Assembly: GCA_964369475.1 (NCBI GenBank)
Contig: CAYJFK010000007.1
Location: 1-63,622 of the forward strand
DNA from: CAYJFK01 sp964369475
GTDB lineage: Bacteria; Bacillota; Clostridia; Oscillospirales; Feifaniaceae
Length of the DNA: 63,622 nt
Reading direction: 5' to 3'
The notes under the pieces are model-generated. The model had not been told where the DNA came from and searched no databases. It saw only the letters and a program-made list of their open reading frames with translations. Position numbers and translations under genes: made by a program. Below, in pieces: positions 33,586 to 41,729 of the stretch. The stretch's first letter is position 1; every line of letters starts with the position of its first letter.

Positions 33586-35127
33586 ATGAAAAACGCTATA
33601 AACCGGGAACTCCCCGAATATATAGAAGGCTACGGCGAGGTTAAACCCTTTATGGGAATACACAAGGTCGAGCCTCAAGGTAGATACCACGGTAAACTTA
33701 TAAAGCATCACAAGCCGGGTGTGAGCAAGATAAAGAGTGACTTAAAGGAAGTTTTTAAGGCAATCCCCGTAACAGACGGCATGTCCTTTGGCTTTCACCA
33801 CGCACTTAGAAATGGCGACTATGTTATAAACATGGTGCTCGATGTTGCGGCAGAGCTTGGCATAAAGGACATAAAGGTTGTAACCTCTGCCCTATTCCCA
33901 ATTCATCTACCGATAGTCGATCACATCAAAAACGGTGTTGTAACAGGGCTTGATATGCCGGGGCTCGAAGGGCCTGTCGGAAAAGAGCTGTCTAAGGGCA
34001 TACTAAAAAAGCCGATAGTTTTCAGAAGTCACGGCGGCCGCCCTCGTGCTATTTCTTCGGGCGACGTTAAGATAGATGTTGCATTTATCGCCGCACCGAC
34101 TTCCGATATGTTCGGCAACATAAACGGTACCGAAGGCCCTTCTGCATGTGGTGCACTCGGATATGCTATGACAGACGCAGATTATGCCGACCACGTTGTA
34201 GCTGTAACAGACAATCTTGTAGACCGTCCGCTTGACAGGATTTCCATTCGTCAAGATAAAATCGACTACATTGTAAAGGTCGACAAGATAGGAGACCCGA
34301 ACGGCATTGTGTCGGGCGTTCTAAAGATAACAAAAGACCCCCTCCAGCTACTTATTGCAGAGACAGCCGCAAAGGTCACCGATGCACTCGGCCTTATCAA
34401 AGACGGCTACTCCTTCCAAACGGGTGGCGGCGGAGTTTCTCTTGCTTTTGCAGACTTTATTGCAGATATCATGAAGGAGAGAGGCGTTAAGGCAAACTTT
34501 GCAATGGGTGGCATAACAGGCCTTATCGTGGACATGCACAAGGAAGGCCTAATAGAGGCAATTTATGACAACCAGTGCTTTGACATTGCGGCAGTCGAGT
34601 CCATGAGAGACAATCCAAAGCACTTTGAAGTGTCGGCAAGCATGTATGCAAACCCCTACAACTCGGCTTGCATTGTAAATACACTCGACCAGTGCATTCT
34701 AGGCGCACTTGAGATTGACACCGACTTTAACCTAAACGTTCTTACAGGCTCTGACGGTACAATAAGAGCAGGTATAGGCGGCAACCAAGACACGGCGGCA
34801 GGCTCGGGTGTTACCATGGTAGTAGCAAACCTTCTAAGAGGCAGACTGCCTGTCGTTGTAGACCGTGTTGCCACTGTATGCACCCCCGGCGAGAGCGTCG
34901 ACGTTGTTGTAACGGAAGAGGGCGTTGCTGTTAATCCGCTTAGAGTCGACCTAATAGAAAAGCTAACGGCTGCAAAGATTAAGCTTGTAACAATAGAGGA
35001 TCTAAAAGCGGCGGCGGAAAAGCTTGCCGGCGAGCCCAACAAGGTAAACTTTACAGATCGCATCATAGGTGTTGTCGAGTACAGAGACGGCACGGTTTTA
35101 GATGTCATCTACGGTATAGAGGGATAG
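33586..35127 (+). CDS. citF: citrate lyase alpha subunit, canonical copy
   Basis: 513 aa. Citrate:acetyl-carrier transferase subunit. Conserved stretches: FGFHHALRNGDYVINMV, TSALFPIHLPIVDHI, VFRSHGGRPRAI, YSFQTGGGGVSLAFA, GIGGNQDTAAGSG, CTPGESVDVVVTEEGVAVNPLR. It parallels the left copy along the whole length but the two are clearly diverged, more than a recent duplication would be. AGGAGG precedes the ATG; citC begins one base after its stop. Confidence 0.95.
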   Translation: MKNAINRELPEYIEGYGEVKPFMGIHKVEPQGRYHGKLIKHHKPGVSKIKSDLKEVFKAIPVTDGMSFGFHHALRNGDYVINMVLDVAAELGIKDIKVVTSALFPIHLPIVDHIKNGVVTGLDMPGLEGPVGKELSKGILKKPIVFRSHGGRPRAISSGDVKIDVAFIAAPTSDMFGNINGTEGPSACGALGYAMTDADYADHVVAVTDNLVDRPLDRISIRQDKIDYIVKVDKIGDPNGIVSGVLKITKDPLQLLIAETAAKVTDALGLIKDGYSFQTGGGGVSLAFADFIADIMKERGVKANFAMGGITGLIVDMHKEGLIEAIYDNQCFDIAAVESMRDNPKHFEVSASMYANPYNSACIVNTLDQCILGALEIDTDFNLNVLTGSDGTIRAGIGGNQDTAAGSGVTMVVANLLRGRLPVVVDRVATVCTPGESVDVVVTEEGVAVNPLRVDLIEKLTAAKIKLVTIEDLKAAAEKLAGEPNKVNFTDRIIGVVEYRDGTVLDVIYGIEG

Positions 35128-35128
35128 T

Positions 35129-36157
35129 ATGAACTATTTTCCAAGGGTAATAAACCTAAAGAGCGACTGGGACACAAGGGAAGTTCGAGAGTTTTTGGCG
35201 CAGTTTGATTTAACCTACGAGCCAAACGAGGTCGAATACACCCTTTGTTACCTAAAAGACGAGACGATTTACGCAACGGGCTCGATAAAGGACAACATTC
35301 TTCGCAACATAGCAGTTAGTGCGACCGAGCAAGGGCAGGGGTTATCCTCTACCCTTATCTCGGCTCTGCTGCAAGAGCAAGGGGCGAGGGGTCGTCACCA
35401 CAACTTTGTATATACAAAGCCAAAAAATGCCGACATTTTTAAGTCGATGGGCTTTAGCGAGATTGCAAAGGTAGACGGCCATGTATCGCTACTCGAAATG
35501 GGCAACAAATCGATAAAAAAATACTGTGATAACCTTGTTTCGCAGTTGCCCGAAGCTGTCGGCACAAGGGCGGCACTCGTCATGAACTGCAACCCATTTA
35601 CTTTGGGTCACAGAGCCGTTATAGAAAAAGCGGCGGCCGAAAACGACAGCGTTGTTATATTTGTCGTAAGCGAAGATCTATCTGTTTTCCCCTTCGACCT
35701 TCGTTTTGAGCTTGTTAAAAAGGGCACTGCTCATCTCGACAATGTTACGGTCGTCGAGGGCGGCAAGTATATAATCTCAGCGGCGACATTCCCAACTTAT
35801 TTCACGAAAGACTCTGAGGCCGCCATCGCTCAAACGACGCTCGATGCGACTGTATTTGCAAAGCATATAGCGCCCTCTCTTAGCATTACAAAGAGGTATG
35901 TCGGCGACGAACCCTTTGATATTGTAACAGCGCAGTACAACAAAGCGCTGTCGGAAGTGCTCCCGACATTCGGAATAGAGGTATCTGTCATGCAAAGAGC
36001 AGAGAGCGATATAGGCGTTATAAGTGCAAGCGCAGTTAGAGCGGCTATAAAGGAAGACAGATGGAGTGATATAGAAAAAATGGTACCTGTAACGACATAT
36101 GAGGCTCTAAGGTCGGATAGATGTGCAGAGATTGTTTTGCGCATAAAAGAAGGCTAA
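35129..36157 (+). CDS. citC: [citrate lyase] ligase (acetate:SH-citrate lyase ligase)
   Basis: 342 aa. It acetylates the carrier arm using ATP and acetate, switching the lyase on. N-terminal GNAT-like domain (about 10-130: AVSATEQGQGLSSTLISALL) and a C-terminal nucleotidyltransferase domain with MNCNPFTLGHRAVIEKAA (about 152-169) and ISASAVRAAIKE near 305. It is the last gene of the set and is followed by a strong terminator. In many species citC is first, so the order here is a local variant. One ligase may serve both lyases. Confidence 0.95.
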   Translation: MNYFPRVINLKSDWDTREVREFLAQFDLTYEPNEVEYTLCYLKDETIYATGSIKDNILRNIAVSATEQGQGLSSTLISALLQEQGARGRHHNFVYTKPKNADIFKSMGFSEIAKVDGHVSLLEMGNKSIKKYCDNLVSQLPEAVGTRAALVMNCNPFTLGHRAVIEKAAAENDSVVIFVVSEDLSVFPFDLRFELVKKGTAHLDNVTVVEGGKYIISAATFPTYFTKDSEAAIAQTTLDATVFAKHIAPSLSITKRYVGDEPFDIVTAQYNKALSEVLPTFGIEVSVMQRAESDIGVISASAVRAAIKEDRWSDIEKMVPVTTYEALRSDRCAEIVLRIKEG

Positions 36158-36181
36158 AGCACACGGTTATATATCATTAAC

Positions 36182-36213
36182 ATAACGCCGCCCTGTTGGG
36201 CGGCGTTATCTTT
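36182..36213 (+). terminator. terminator of the right citrate lyase operon
   Basis: Perfect 12-bp G/C-rich stem (36182-36193 with 36198-36209), loop TGTT, then CTTTT, 25 bp after citC. Confidence 0.85.
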
Positions 36214-36308
36214 TGAGAAGATGTAACTCTCTTGCCGTATCGTCACTTGCTTTTTTTGCACTTATTTGACATTTTGTATTCTTCTATTAAAAGGCATCAC
36301 ACTTTATC

Positions 36309-36337
36309 TTGCAATAGATGTCGAAATATGGTATTAT
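36309..36337 (+). promoter_or_regulatory. promoter of the YczE-like membrane protein
   Basis: TTGCAA (36309-36314), 17-bp spacer ending in TGG (extended -10), TATTAT (36332-36337). The start point would fall in the palindrome that follows. Confidence 0.75.
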
Positions 36338-36341
36338 ACTA

Positions 36342-36360
36342 TATGAAACTTAGTTTCATA
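36342..36360 (+). promoter_or_regulatory. perfect palindromic operator at the transcription start
   Basis: TATGAAACT T AGTTTCATA, 9-bp arms and one central base, directly after the -10 box. Position and perfect symmetry fit a repressor operator of MarR or TetR type. No regulator gene is adjacent. Confidence 0.65.
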
Positions 36361-36385
36361 AAACAGAACGCAAGGAGAAAAAAGC

Positions 36386-37060
36386 ATGACTTCAGAAAAG
36401 AAAAAACTTCCCTCTAACATCACTCAGCGTATTATTTTATATTGCATCGGTCTGTTTGTTTTAGCAATGGGTGTTACAATTTCCATTAACTCCAACCTCG
36501 GTGTATCTCCTACCAACTCACTGCCCTATGTATTAAGCCTCGTTTTAAAAATGGAAATGGCGACGACAGTTATTATTGCATTTAGCACCTACACGCTAAT
36601 GCAGATATTAATTCTCGGAAAAGAGTTTAAATGGATTAACATTACTCAGATTTTGTTTTCGACAATCTTTGGCTATTTTGTAGATTTTACCAACTTTTTA
36701 CTCGGTGATTTTCAAATTCCGACATTTGCAGGCCAACTTGTAATGATGGTGGCGAGCATTCTCTTTATAGCGGTCGGCATCTCGCTATATTTAGAGGCAA
36801 AACTTGTAAGTATGCCCATGGAAGGGCTTGCGCAGGCAATTACATATAAGCTAAAAAAGGTAACTTTCGGCAATGTTAAAATGAGCGTGGACATAGCAAG
36901 TGTTACTATTGCCACTATACTTTCCTTTGCATTTTTAGGCGGACTTAAAGGGGTTGGAATCGGAACGATTATAAGTGCATTTTGTGTTGGCAAGTGTATA
37001 CCATTTGTAAAAAAGTATACAGAACCAATGACAAGCAAGCTTTATAAAGAGAGCAAGTAA
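36386..37060 (+). CDS. YczE/YitT-like integral membrane protein
   Basis: 224 aa with about five to six hydrophobic helices, N-terminus inside. The stretch LFVLAMGVTISINSNLGVSPTNSLPYVLSL and a later TYKLKKVTFGNVKMSVDI match the YczE/YyaS/YitT family, whose transport substrate is unknown. AAGGAG lies 9 bp before the ATG. It has its own promoter with a perfect operator and its own terminator, so it is a single regulated gene. Nothing links it to citrate metabolism except position. Confidence 0.85.
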   Translation: MTSEKKKLPSNITQRIILYCIGLFVLAMGVTISINSNLGVSPTNSLPYVLSLVLKMEMATTVIIAFSTYTLMQILILGKEFKWINITQILFSTIFGYFVDFTNFLLGDFQIPTFAGQLVMMVASILFIAVGISLYLEAKLVSMPMEGLAQAITYKLKKVTFGNVKMSVDIASVTIATILSFAFLGGLKGVGIGTIISAFCVGKCIPFVKKYTEPMTSKLYKESK

Positions 37061-37110
37061 CAATAGGTAAACATATCAATCGAGTGGCGAGATTATACCC
37101 TCCGATTACA

Positions 37111-37149
37111 AAAAAGCCCCTTTAAGCCTATCGGTTTAGAGGGGCTTTT
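37111..37149 (+). terminator. terminator of the YczE-like gene
   Basis: Long hairpin: AAAAAGCCCC (37111-37120) with GGGGCTTTT (37141-37149), extended by an inner stem with wobbles, then T-rich DNA. Confidence 0.85.
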
Positions 37150-37213
37150 CGCATAAATAAAAGCATAATAATATCTGGCTTTTCAGCCTAAACTTTTAGT
37201 GGCAGACGCAATA

Positions 37214-37261
37214 TTGTATATTAGCAGACCTGTATGTTATAATAAAATATACAGGTCTGCT
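37214..37261 (+). promoter_or_regulatory. promoter enclosed by a 13-bp inverted repeat
   Basis: TTGTAT (37214-37219), 18-bp spacer, TATAAT (37238-37243). Perfect arms AGCAGACCTGTAT (37223-37235) and ATACAGGTCTGCT (37249-37261) bracket the -10 box; the right arm covers the start point. A repressor bound here would block RNA polymerase. The transcript would lead to the lipoprotein at 37358 after about 108 nt. Confidence 0.65.
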
Positions 37262-37357
37262 GATTATCGGTTGTAAAATACAGATTCGATATATTACTGT
37301 CAAATATTAATAGAAAAATTACCGCAATACAACACAATCATATTGGAGGTGCATATT

Positions 37358-38125
37358 ATGAAAAAATTGTTTATACCCCTGCTACTTTCTTTAAGTTTGG
37401 TCGCATGTGCCGATAGTAATGCTAAGCCCCTGCCACCCACAGGCGGCGCAGAGGTAGCAGATCATGTAGAGGCTGTGGGCGACACAGAGGTAGCAGATAA
37501 TGCAGATGCAACAGATAATGCAGACACAACCGATGATGCAGACACAACCGATGATACAGACAAATATGTCACAACTCCTTCTGTGTTCGAAACTATGCCA
37601 ATAGGAGGAGACCTTGCACAGCACTATCTCGACAATTCCAACGATGAGGAGATATACAATTATTTTGCCAAAGGACTTAATATAGGCACCGGTGCAAACT
37701 TTGGTTTTAACGATCCAAACGAGATAACGACCGATGATCTCTTTAGATTTGTCTTGCTCTCTGAACCTGCCGTAGAGCAAGAAATACATAGCAATAAACA
37801 AGGGAAATTCCTTTACTTCAAACCAGAGCTTATAGAAAATACCCTTGATAAATACTTAGAAAGCTATGTTTTTATTCCTGAGGAACTACGATTTGCAGAC
37901 TATAACCCCGAAACCGACACCTTTACCGCAACTGCAACAGGATTCGGGGGTCTAAAAAGTGTCATTACTTTAAATTCCGTCGAAAATATTGGAGATAACA
38001 ATATTAAGGTCACATTTGACTCTGTCTTTCATGAAACAGAGGATAGCAAAATATACAACACATATATAGTTATTGGCAAGGTCTACGAGGACGGAATAAA
38101 ATTCATCTCATTCGAAATAGAGTAA
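37358..38125 (+). CDS. lipoprotein with acidic repeat, unknown role
   Basis: 255 aa. Signal peptide with lipobox LVAC (Cys17), then an acidic linker (about 35-70) made of repeats of Asp, Thr and Ala (DNADATDNADTTDDADTTDD), encoded by 18-bp DNA repeats at about 37507-37560. The rest (about 75-255) is globular with no known motif; it ends in beta strands (IYNTYIVIGKVYEDGIKFISFE). ATG 37358 is chosen: GGAGGTG is 8 bp before it. Promoter with a large inverted repeat upstream. Not recognised. Confidence 0.75.
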   Translation: MKKLFIPLLLSLSLVACADSNAKPLPPTGGAEVADHVEAVGDTEVADNADATDNADTTDDADTTDDTDKYVTTPSVFETMPIGGDLAQHYLDNSNDEEIYNYFAKGLNIGTGANFGFNDPNEITTDDLFRFVLLSEPAVEQEIHSNKQGKFLYFKPELIENTLDKYLESYVFIPEELRFADYNPETDTFTATATGFGGLKSVITLNSVENIGDNNIKVTFDSVFHETEDSKIYNTYIVIGKVYEDGIKFISFEIE

Positions 38126-38209
38126 AGACTATACATAGTTCCATTCCACAAAACAGCACTGTGCGTCATGCATTTTATGTGTGACATTAGCTTAATGAAA
38201 TCAGCCGGA

Positions 38210-38244
38210 CAAAAGAAGGATGACTTACCGTCATCCTTCTTTTG
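38210..38244. terminator. bidirectional terminator between lipoprotein and YibE/F gene
   Basis: Perfect 15-bp stem (38210-38224 with 38230-38244), loop TTACC, then GTTTTAT. It overlaps the end of the YibE/F gene (stop codon 38231-38233). Confidence 0.85.
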
Positions 38245-39358
38245 TTTTATTTGTAAGAAAAAACCCTGCACATATCGCCGTTAACGGTGCTACGCTGACA
38301 AGGCCGAAGCTACCCACCACTGTATCTAATATTTCGCTCGAAACAAACTTATAGTTAAGGATGTTGTCTATCGGCGTGCCTTGCGCCATAAATACCATCA
38401 AGAGGGAGATGTATCCGCCCGAGTAGGCAAGCAGTAGTGTTGTTGTCATTGTGCCCATGGCGGCACGGCCTACATTCATGCCGCTCTTTATTGCCTCTAT
38501 TGCCGAAATGTCGGGTTTTTTGTCTATAACCTCGTTGACAGACGAAGTTATATCGACCGCAAGATCCATAACCGCACCCGACGATCCTATGAATATGCTT
38601 GCTATGAATAGTTTTGTTAGATCTAAATTTGGAAAACCGTTGTAAAGAAGCCCTTGCGACCCTTCCAAAACTGCACCGTCTAAAGAGAATAGATCGGTGA
38701 AGATAAGCGCCATTAGCATTGTTACAAATGTACCTGTAAGCGACCCTATTGTTGCCGAGAGCATCATTTTATCAAAACCATAGACGAGCGATATTATAAT
38801 AACCGTTAGAAATGCCGTTATCACAAAGCCGATTATAACGGGGTCGTGACCGTTTAGGCAAGCGGGAATTAGCACCTTCCATATCATTAAAATGGAGATT
38901 GCAAAGCTTACAATTGCACGCAGACCTGTTTTTCCTGCCACGAGTATTAGAAATATAAAAAATAGTGCTACAAGTATCATTTCTATGTCTATACGATAGT
39001 GGTCGACCATAGAAACGCTCGATATTTCTCCCTCTGCATAACTGATCAAAACAAGGGCTTCGTCCCCCACTTGAAAGATTTTATCCGACTCGACCGAACC
39101 TGTAAGCATGTTGTAACCTTGGGCAATCTGCCCTTCAAACATGCCGTCGAGCATTTTAACGGTACAGGTTTGGTCGCCGCTGTGAACAATGCCGACCGTT
39201 ATAATGTTCTCGTTGTTTACCTCGATAATCTCTGCCCTGCTACGCTCCCTGTCCTCGTATATAACAGCATCTTCGTAGCCTGTCGGCATAACAAATAGAA
39301 CTGCGAATATAATTATGCTAAAAATAAGTGCAAGGTTTTCTTTTAAAAAAGTTTTCAT
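38231..39358 (-). CDS. YibE/F family membrane protein
   Basis: 375 aa. One N-terminal helix (about 7-24), an outer domain (about 30-125) with ITVGIVHSGDQTCTVKMLDGMFEGQ, then some seven helices (130-370) with the family stretch LSATIGSLTGTFVTMLMALIFTDLFSLDG and AVMDLAVDITSSVNEVIDKKPDIS. YibE/F proteins are widespread in Firmicutes and are of unknown role. It is a single gene ending in a strong terminator. Confidence 0.9.
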   Translation of the reverse strand: MKTFLKENLALIFSIIIFAVLFVMPTGYEDAVIYEDRERSRAEIIEVNNENIITVGIVHSGDQTCTVKMLDGMFEGQIAQGYNMLTGSVESDKIFQVGDEALVLISYAEGEISSVSMVDHYRIDIEMILVALFFIFLILVAGKTGLRAIVSFAISILMIWKVLIPACLNGHDPVIIGFVITAFLTVIIISLVYGFDKMMLSATIGSLTGTFVTMLMALIFTDLFSLDGAVLEGSQGLLYNGFPNLDLTKLFIASIFIGSSGAVMDLAVDITSSVNEVIDKKPDISAIEAIKSGMNVGRAAMGTMTTTLLLAYSGGYISLLMVFMAQGTPIDNILNYKFVSSEILDTVVGSFGLVSVAPLTAICAGFFLTNKTKEG

Positions 39359-39414
39359 TTAAAACGACTACTCCTAAGGTTTTTTTACTTGATACAATGC
39401 CATACAAAACAGCA

Positions 39415-39446
39415 AGATAGACTGCCGCTAAGGCAGTCTATCTGCT
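39415..39446. terminator. terminator of the alkaline phosphatase gene
   Basis: 12-bp stem (39415-39426 with 39432-39443), loop GCTAA. It lies 32 bp past the phosphatase stop codon (minus strand). On the plus strand GCTTTT follows; on the minus strand the T-run is weaker. Confidence 0.7.
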
Positions 39447-39477
39447 TTTATGAGGATGAGGAAACATGAAGTGCGGT

Positions 39478-41142
39478 CTATTCTACATTTAGTAGGTCCG
39501 CCATGCTATCGTAAATTGCTGTGTTGTCGTAGAAGCCTTCGAACTTCTCAGATCCTATGCCTACTGCGTATGTTCCGACCGTTACACCTGTGTGCGAGAA
39601 GGAAGTGAAGTCGATGCCCGATTTGTTGTTTAGTATCTGCAAGGGAGTAACAGCTAGAGGTTCGTATCCGCCGTAGATAGCAGAGTGCTCGTTCTCGTCG
39701 ATTGTCTCGCCCTTAACCGATACATTGTATGCTGTCTCGATTTTGTCAATCTCGTAATCTGTTAGCTCGATACCGTTTTCGCCAAGTCCGAAGAACTGCT
39801 CGATATCTGCAAGAACTGTGTTAAATGGTGTTTTGTTTTCCTTATACTCTGCAACCATTTCTTCAAACATGTCGTAAGAACCGTCTTGACCTTCAAGTTG
39901 AGCTAAGAATGTGTCGTATTCTGTGCCTGCATAACCGATTGTCATACCGCCTGTTTCGTGGTCACCTGTTACTATGATAAGTGTCTCGTCTGGGTGTGCC
40001 TCGTAGAACTCGTATGCTTCTGCAATTGCATTGTCAAAGGCAATTGTGTCCATTATCGAGCCCTTAGCATCGTTAGCATGACATGCCCAGTCGATTTTGC
40101 CTGCCTCGACCATCATAAAGAATCCATCGTCACCATCAAGCACTTCGATGCCCTTTTCTACATAGTCGGAAAGTGCCCACATGCCGTCTTCTCTGTCGAG
40201 CTCGTAAGGTAGTGCACCTTGTGCATCTTCGCCTATAATAATAACCTTGCCATCTTCAGCAGTAATTGCCTCAGCCGCATCTTGATCTTTTAGCACAACT
40301 GTGTAACCTGCATCTTCCGCTAAGTCGTAAATGCTTGTGCTCTCGCCACCGTTGTCGTGCTTGTTGATTTCGCCGCCTGCAAAGTAGTCAAAACCGGATT
40401 CTACAAGCTCCAAGCCGATGTCGTAGTAGTTGTTTCTCGATTCGTTATGAGCATAAAAAGCAGCAGGTGTTGCATGGTTTATCGTAACGGAAGATACAAC
40501 ACCTATCTTCATATCTGTTTGAGCTTTAATCTGCTCTGCTATTGTTTCATATGCTGTTGTGAGTGTCTCGTTCATGTTGATTGTGCCGCTGTGTGTCTTC
40601 ATGCCTGTTGCAATAGATGTAGCAGTCGATGCCGAGTCGGGCGCAAAGGAGGTCGAGTCGTATGTTGTTGTGATACCAACCGATGGGAAGTCGAGGTATC
40701 CAAGTCTTGTTTCGCTCTTTAGGATATTCTCGCCGCCTTGTAGAGAGGAAACTGCATCTGTGTTTGTTGCATCTAAGTAGTAGTTAGCCATTTGTGTTTG
40801 CACGTGTGACAGGCCGTCGCCTATGAAAAGAAATACATATTTAGGAGTGATCTCGCTACCAATGCTTACTGTCTTTGTCTCGCCGTCCCAAGAAACATCT
40901 TCGCCCAAAGCTTCTGCTACACCACGAACGGGTAGATATGTAGTTCCGTCGACAATGAATGGGTCAACAGGGTTGCCATTAGCATCTAAAGCAGTCGTTT
41001 CTTCGCCATTGATAACAAGTTTGATGTCGCTGTATACAGCACTTAGCGTCTTTGAAAAATCGTCTGCCAATACCCCACTAGATAATACCGATAGCGACAA
41101 TGTCGCTGCCAAGGCACAGGCAATTTTTCTTTTGTTTAACAT
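39478..41142 (-). CDS. alkaline phosphatase with N-terminal copper-amine-oxidase-like domain
   Basis: 554 aa, secreted. Signal peptide 1-26 ending LADD; a stalk domain of the Cu_amine_oxidN1 type (about 38-97; VDGTTYLPVRGVAEALG, VSWDGETKTVSI); then the phosphatase. Its nucleophile is Ser170 in PDSASTATSIATG, metal sites are in FIGDGLSH (106-113) and GDHETGGMTIG near 395-405. It frees phosphate from organic esters outside the cell. The stalk domain recurs in Clostridia surface enzymes and may bind the wall. Promoter at 41205-41233; no Pho box was recognised. Confidence 0.94.
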   Translation of the reverse strand: MLNKRKIACALAATLSLSVLSSGVLADDFSKTLSAVYSDIKLVINGEETTALDANGNPVDPFIVDGTTYLPVRGVAEALGEDVSWDGETKTVSIGSEITPKYVFLFIGDGLSHVQTQMANYYLDATNTDAVSSLQGGENILKSETRLGYLDFPSVGITTTYDSTSFAPDSASTATSIATGMKTHSGTINMNETLTTAYETIAEQIKAQTDMKIGVVSSVTINHATPAAFYAHNESRNNYYDIGLELVESGFDYFAGGEINKHDNGGESTSIYDLAEDAGYTVVLKDQDAAEAITAEDGKVIIIGEDAQGALPYELDREDGMWALSDYVEKGIEVLDGDDGFFMMVEAGKIDWACHANDAKGSIMDTIAFDNAIAEAYEFYEAHPDETLIIVTGDHETGGMTIGYAGTEYDTFLAQLEGQDGSYDMFEEMVAEYKENKTPFNTVLADIEQFFGLGENGIELTDYEIDKIETAYNVSVKGETIDENEHSAIYGGYEPLAVTPLQILNNKSGIDFTSFSHTGVTVGTYAVGIGSEKFEGFYDNTAIYDSMADLLNVE

Positions 41143-41204
41143 AAGTTCCTCCTAAAAATTGTTTTAATGTTTTAAGGTCGTCGTTTCCGATTTCCTCCTG
41201 ACAC

Positions 41205-41233
41205 AGTATATATCCATACAGCCTTTCTCTCAA
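41205..41233 (-). promoter_or_regulatory. promoter of the alkaline phosphatase gene
   Basis: On the minus strand TTGAGA (41228-41233), 17-bp spacer, TATACT (41205-41210). The leader is about 55 nt. Confidence 0.75.
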
Positions 41234-41611
41234 TCCGATTACGGTAAATCTTGTGTTATGCTTTTGCAAAAAATAACGGCATAAAGTAAAGTTTGGTTTA
41301 CAAATGCATTTTTGACATTTTTGAAGAATATCATGGTTATGGAAAGTTAGATTTGTTTTTTATGTTGCAACAATTTCTATAAATAGGTAGTAATAATGAA
41401 GCAAACAAAATTTGCAATATAATTGTTTTGTCGTTATACATTAGATAAATAGATTAATTTAGTAATATTTTTTTCGATTTAGTTATATATTAAAATTACT
41501 AAATCCCCAGTTAATTTTATAAATCGTCCACTGCAATTAATTAAAATATTTATTAAAATTTACTTAGTTTGTCAAATTAACTCATATATTATCCAATATG
41601 TAAATAAAAGC
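41234..41611. other. AT-rich intergenic stretch without a gene
   Basis: No coding frame. A 10-bp inverted repeat ATTTAGTAAT/ATTACTAAAT (41457-41466 with 41495-41504) competes with GATTTAGT/ACTAAATC (41476-41483 with 41498-41505). These may be operator half-sites upstream of the symporter promoter, but AT richness makes chance matches likely. Confidence 0.4.
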
Positions 41612-41640
41612 TTGCATTTTCCAATAATGTTTGTTATAAT
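41612..41640 (+). promoter_or_regulatory. promoter of the SNF symporter
   Basis: TTGCAT (41612-41617), 17-bp spacer, TATAAT (41635-41640). The leader of about 83 nt contains two ATATGCATA direct repeats (near 41645 and 41664). Confidence 0.8.
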
Positions 41641-41729
41641 TGTCATATGCATACACTACCGTTATATGCATAAAGTTATCTGTCGGTTATATTAAATAAT
41701 GGGTAACTAAACGAAAAGGAGGAGTTAAT

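Noticed and set aside
36386..37060. The YczE-like membrane protein as part of the citrate operon
   Set aside because: A strong terminator and a new regulated promoter separate it from citC.
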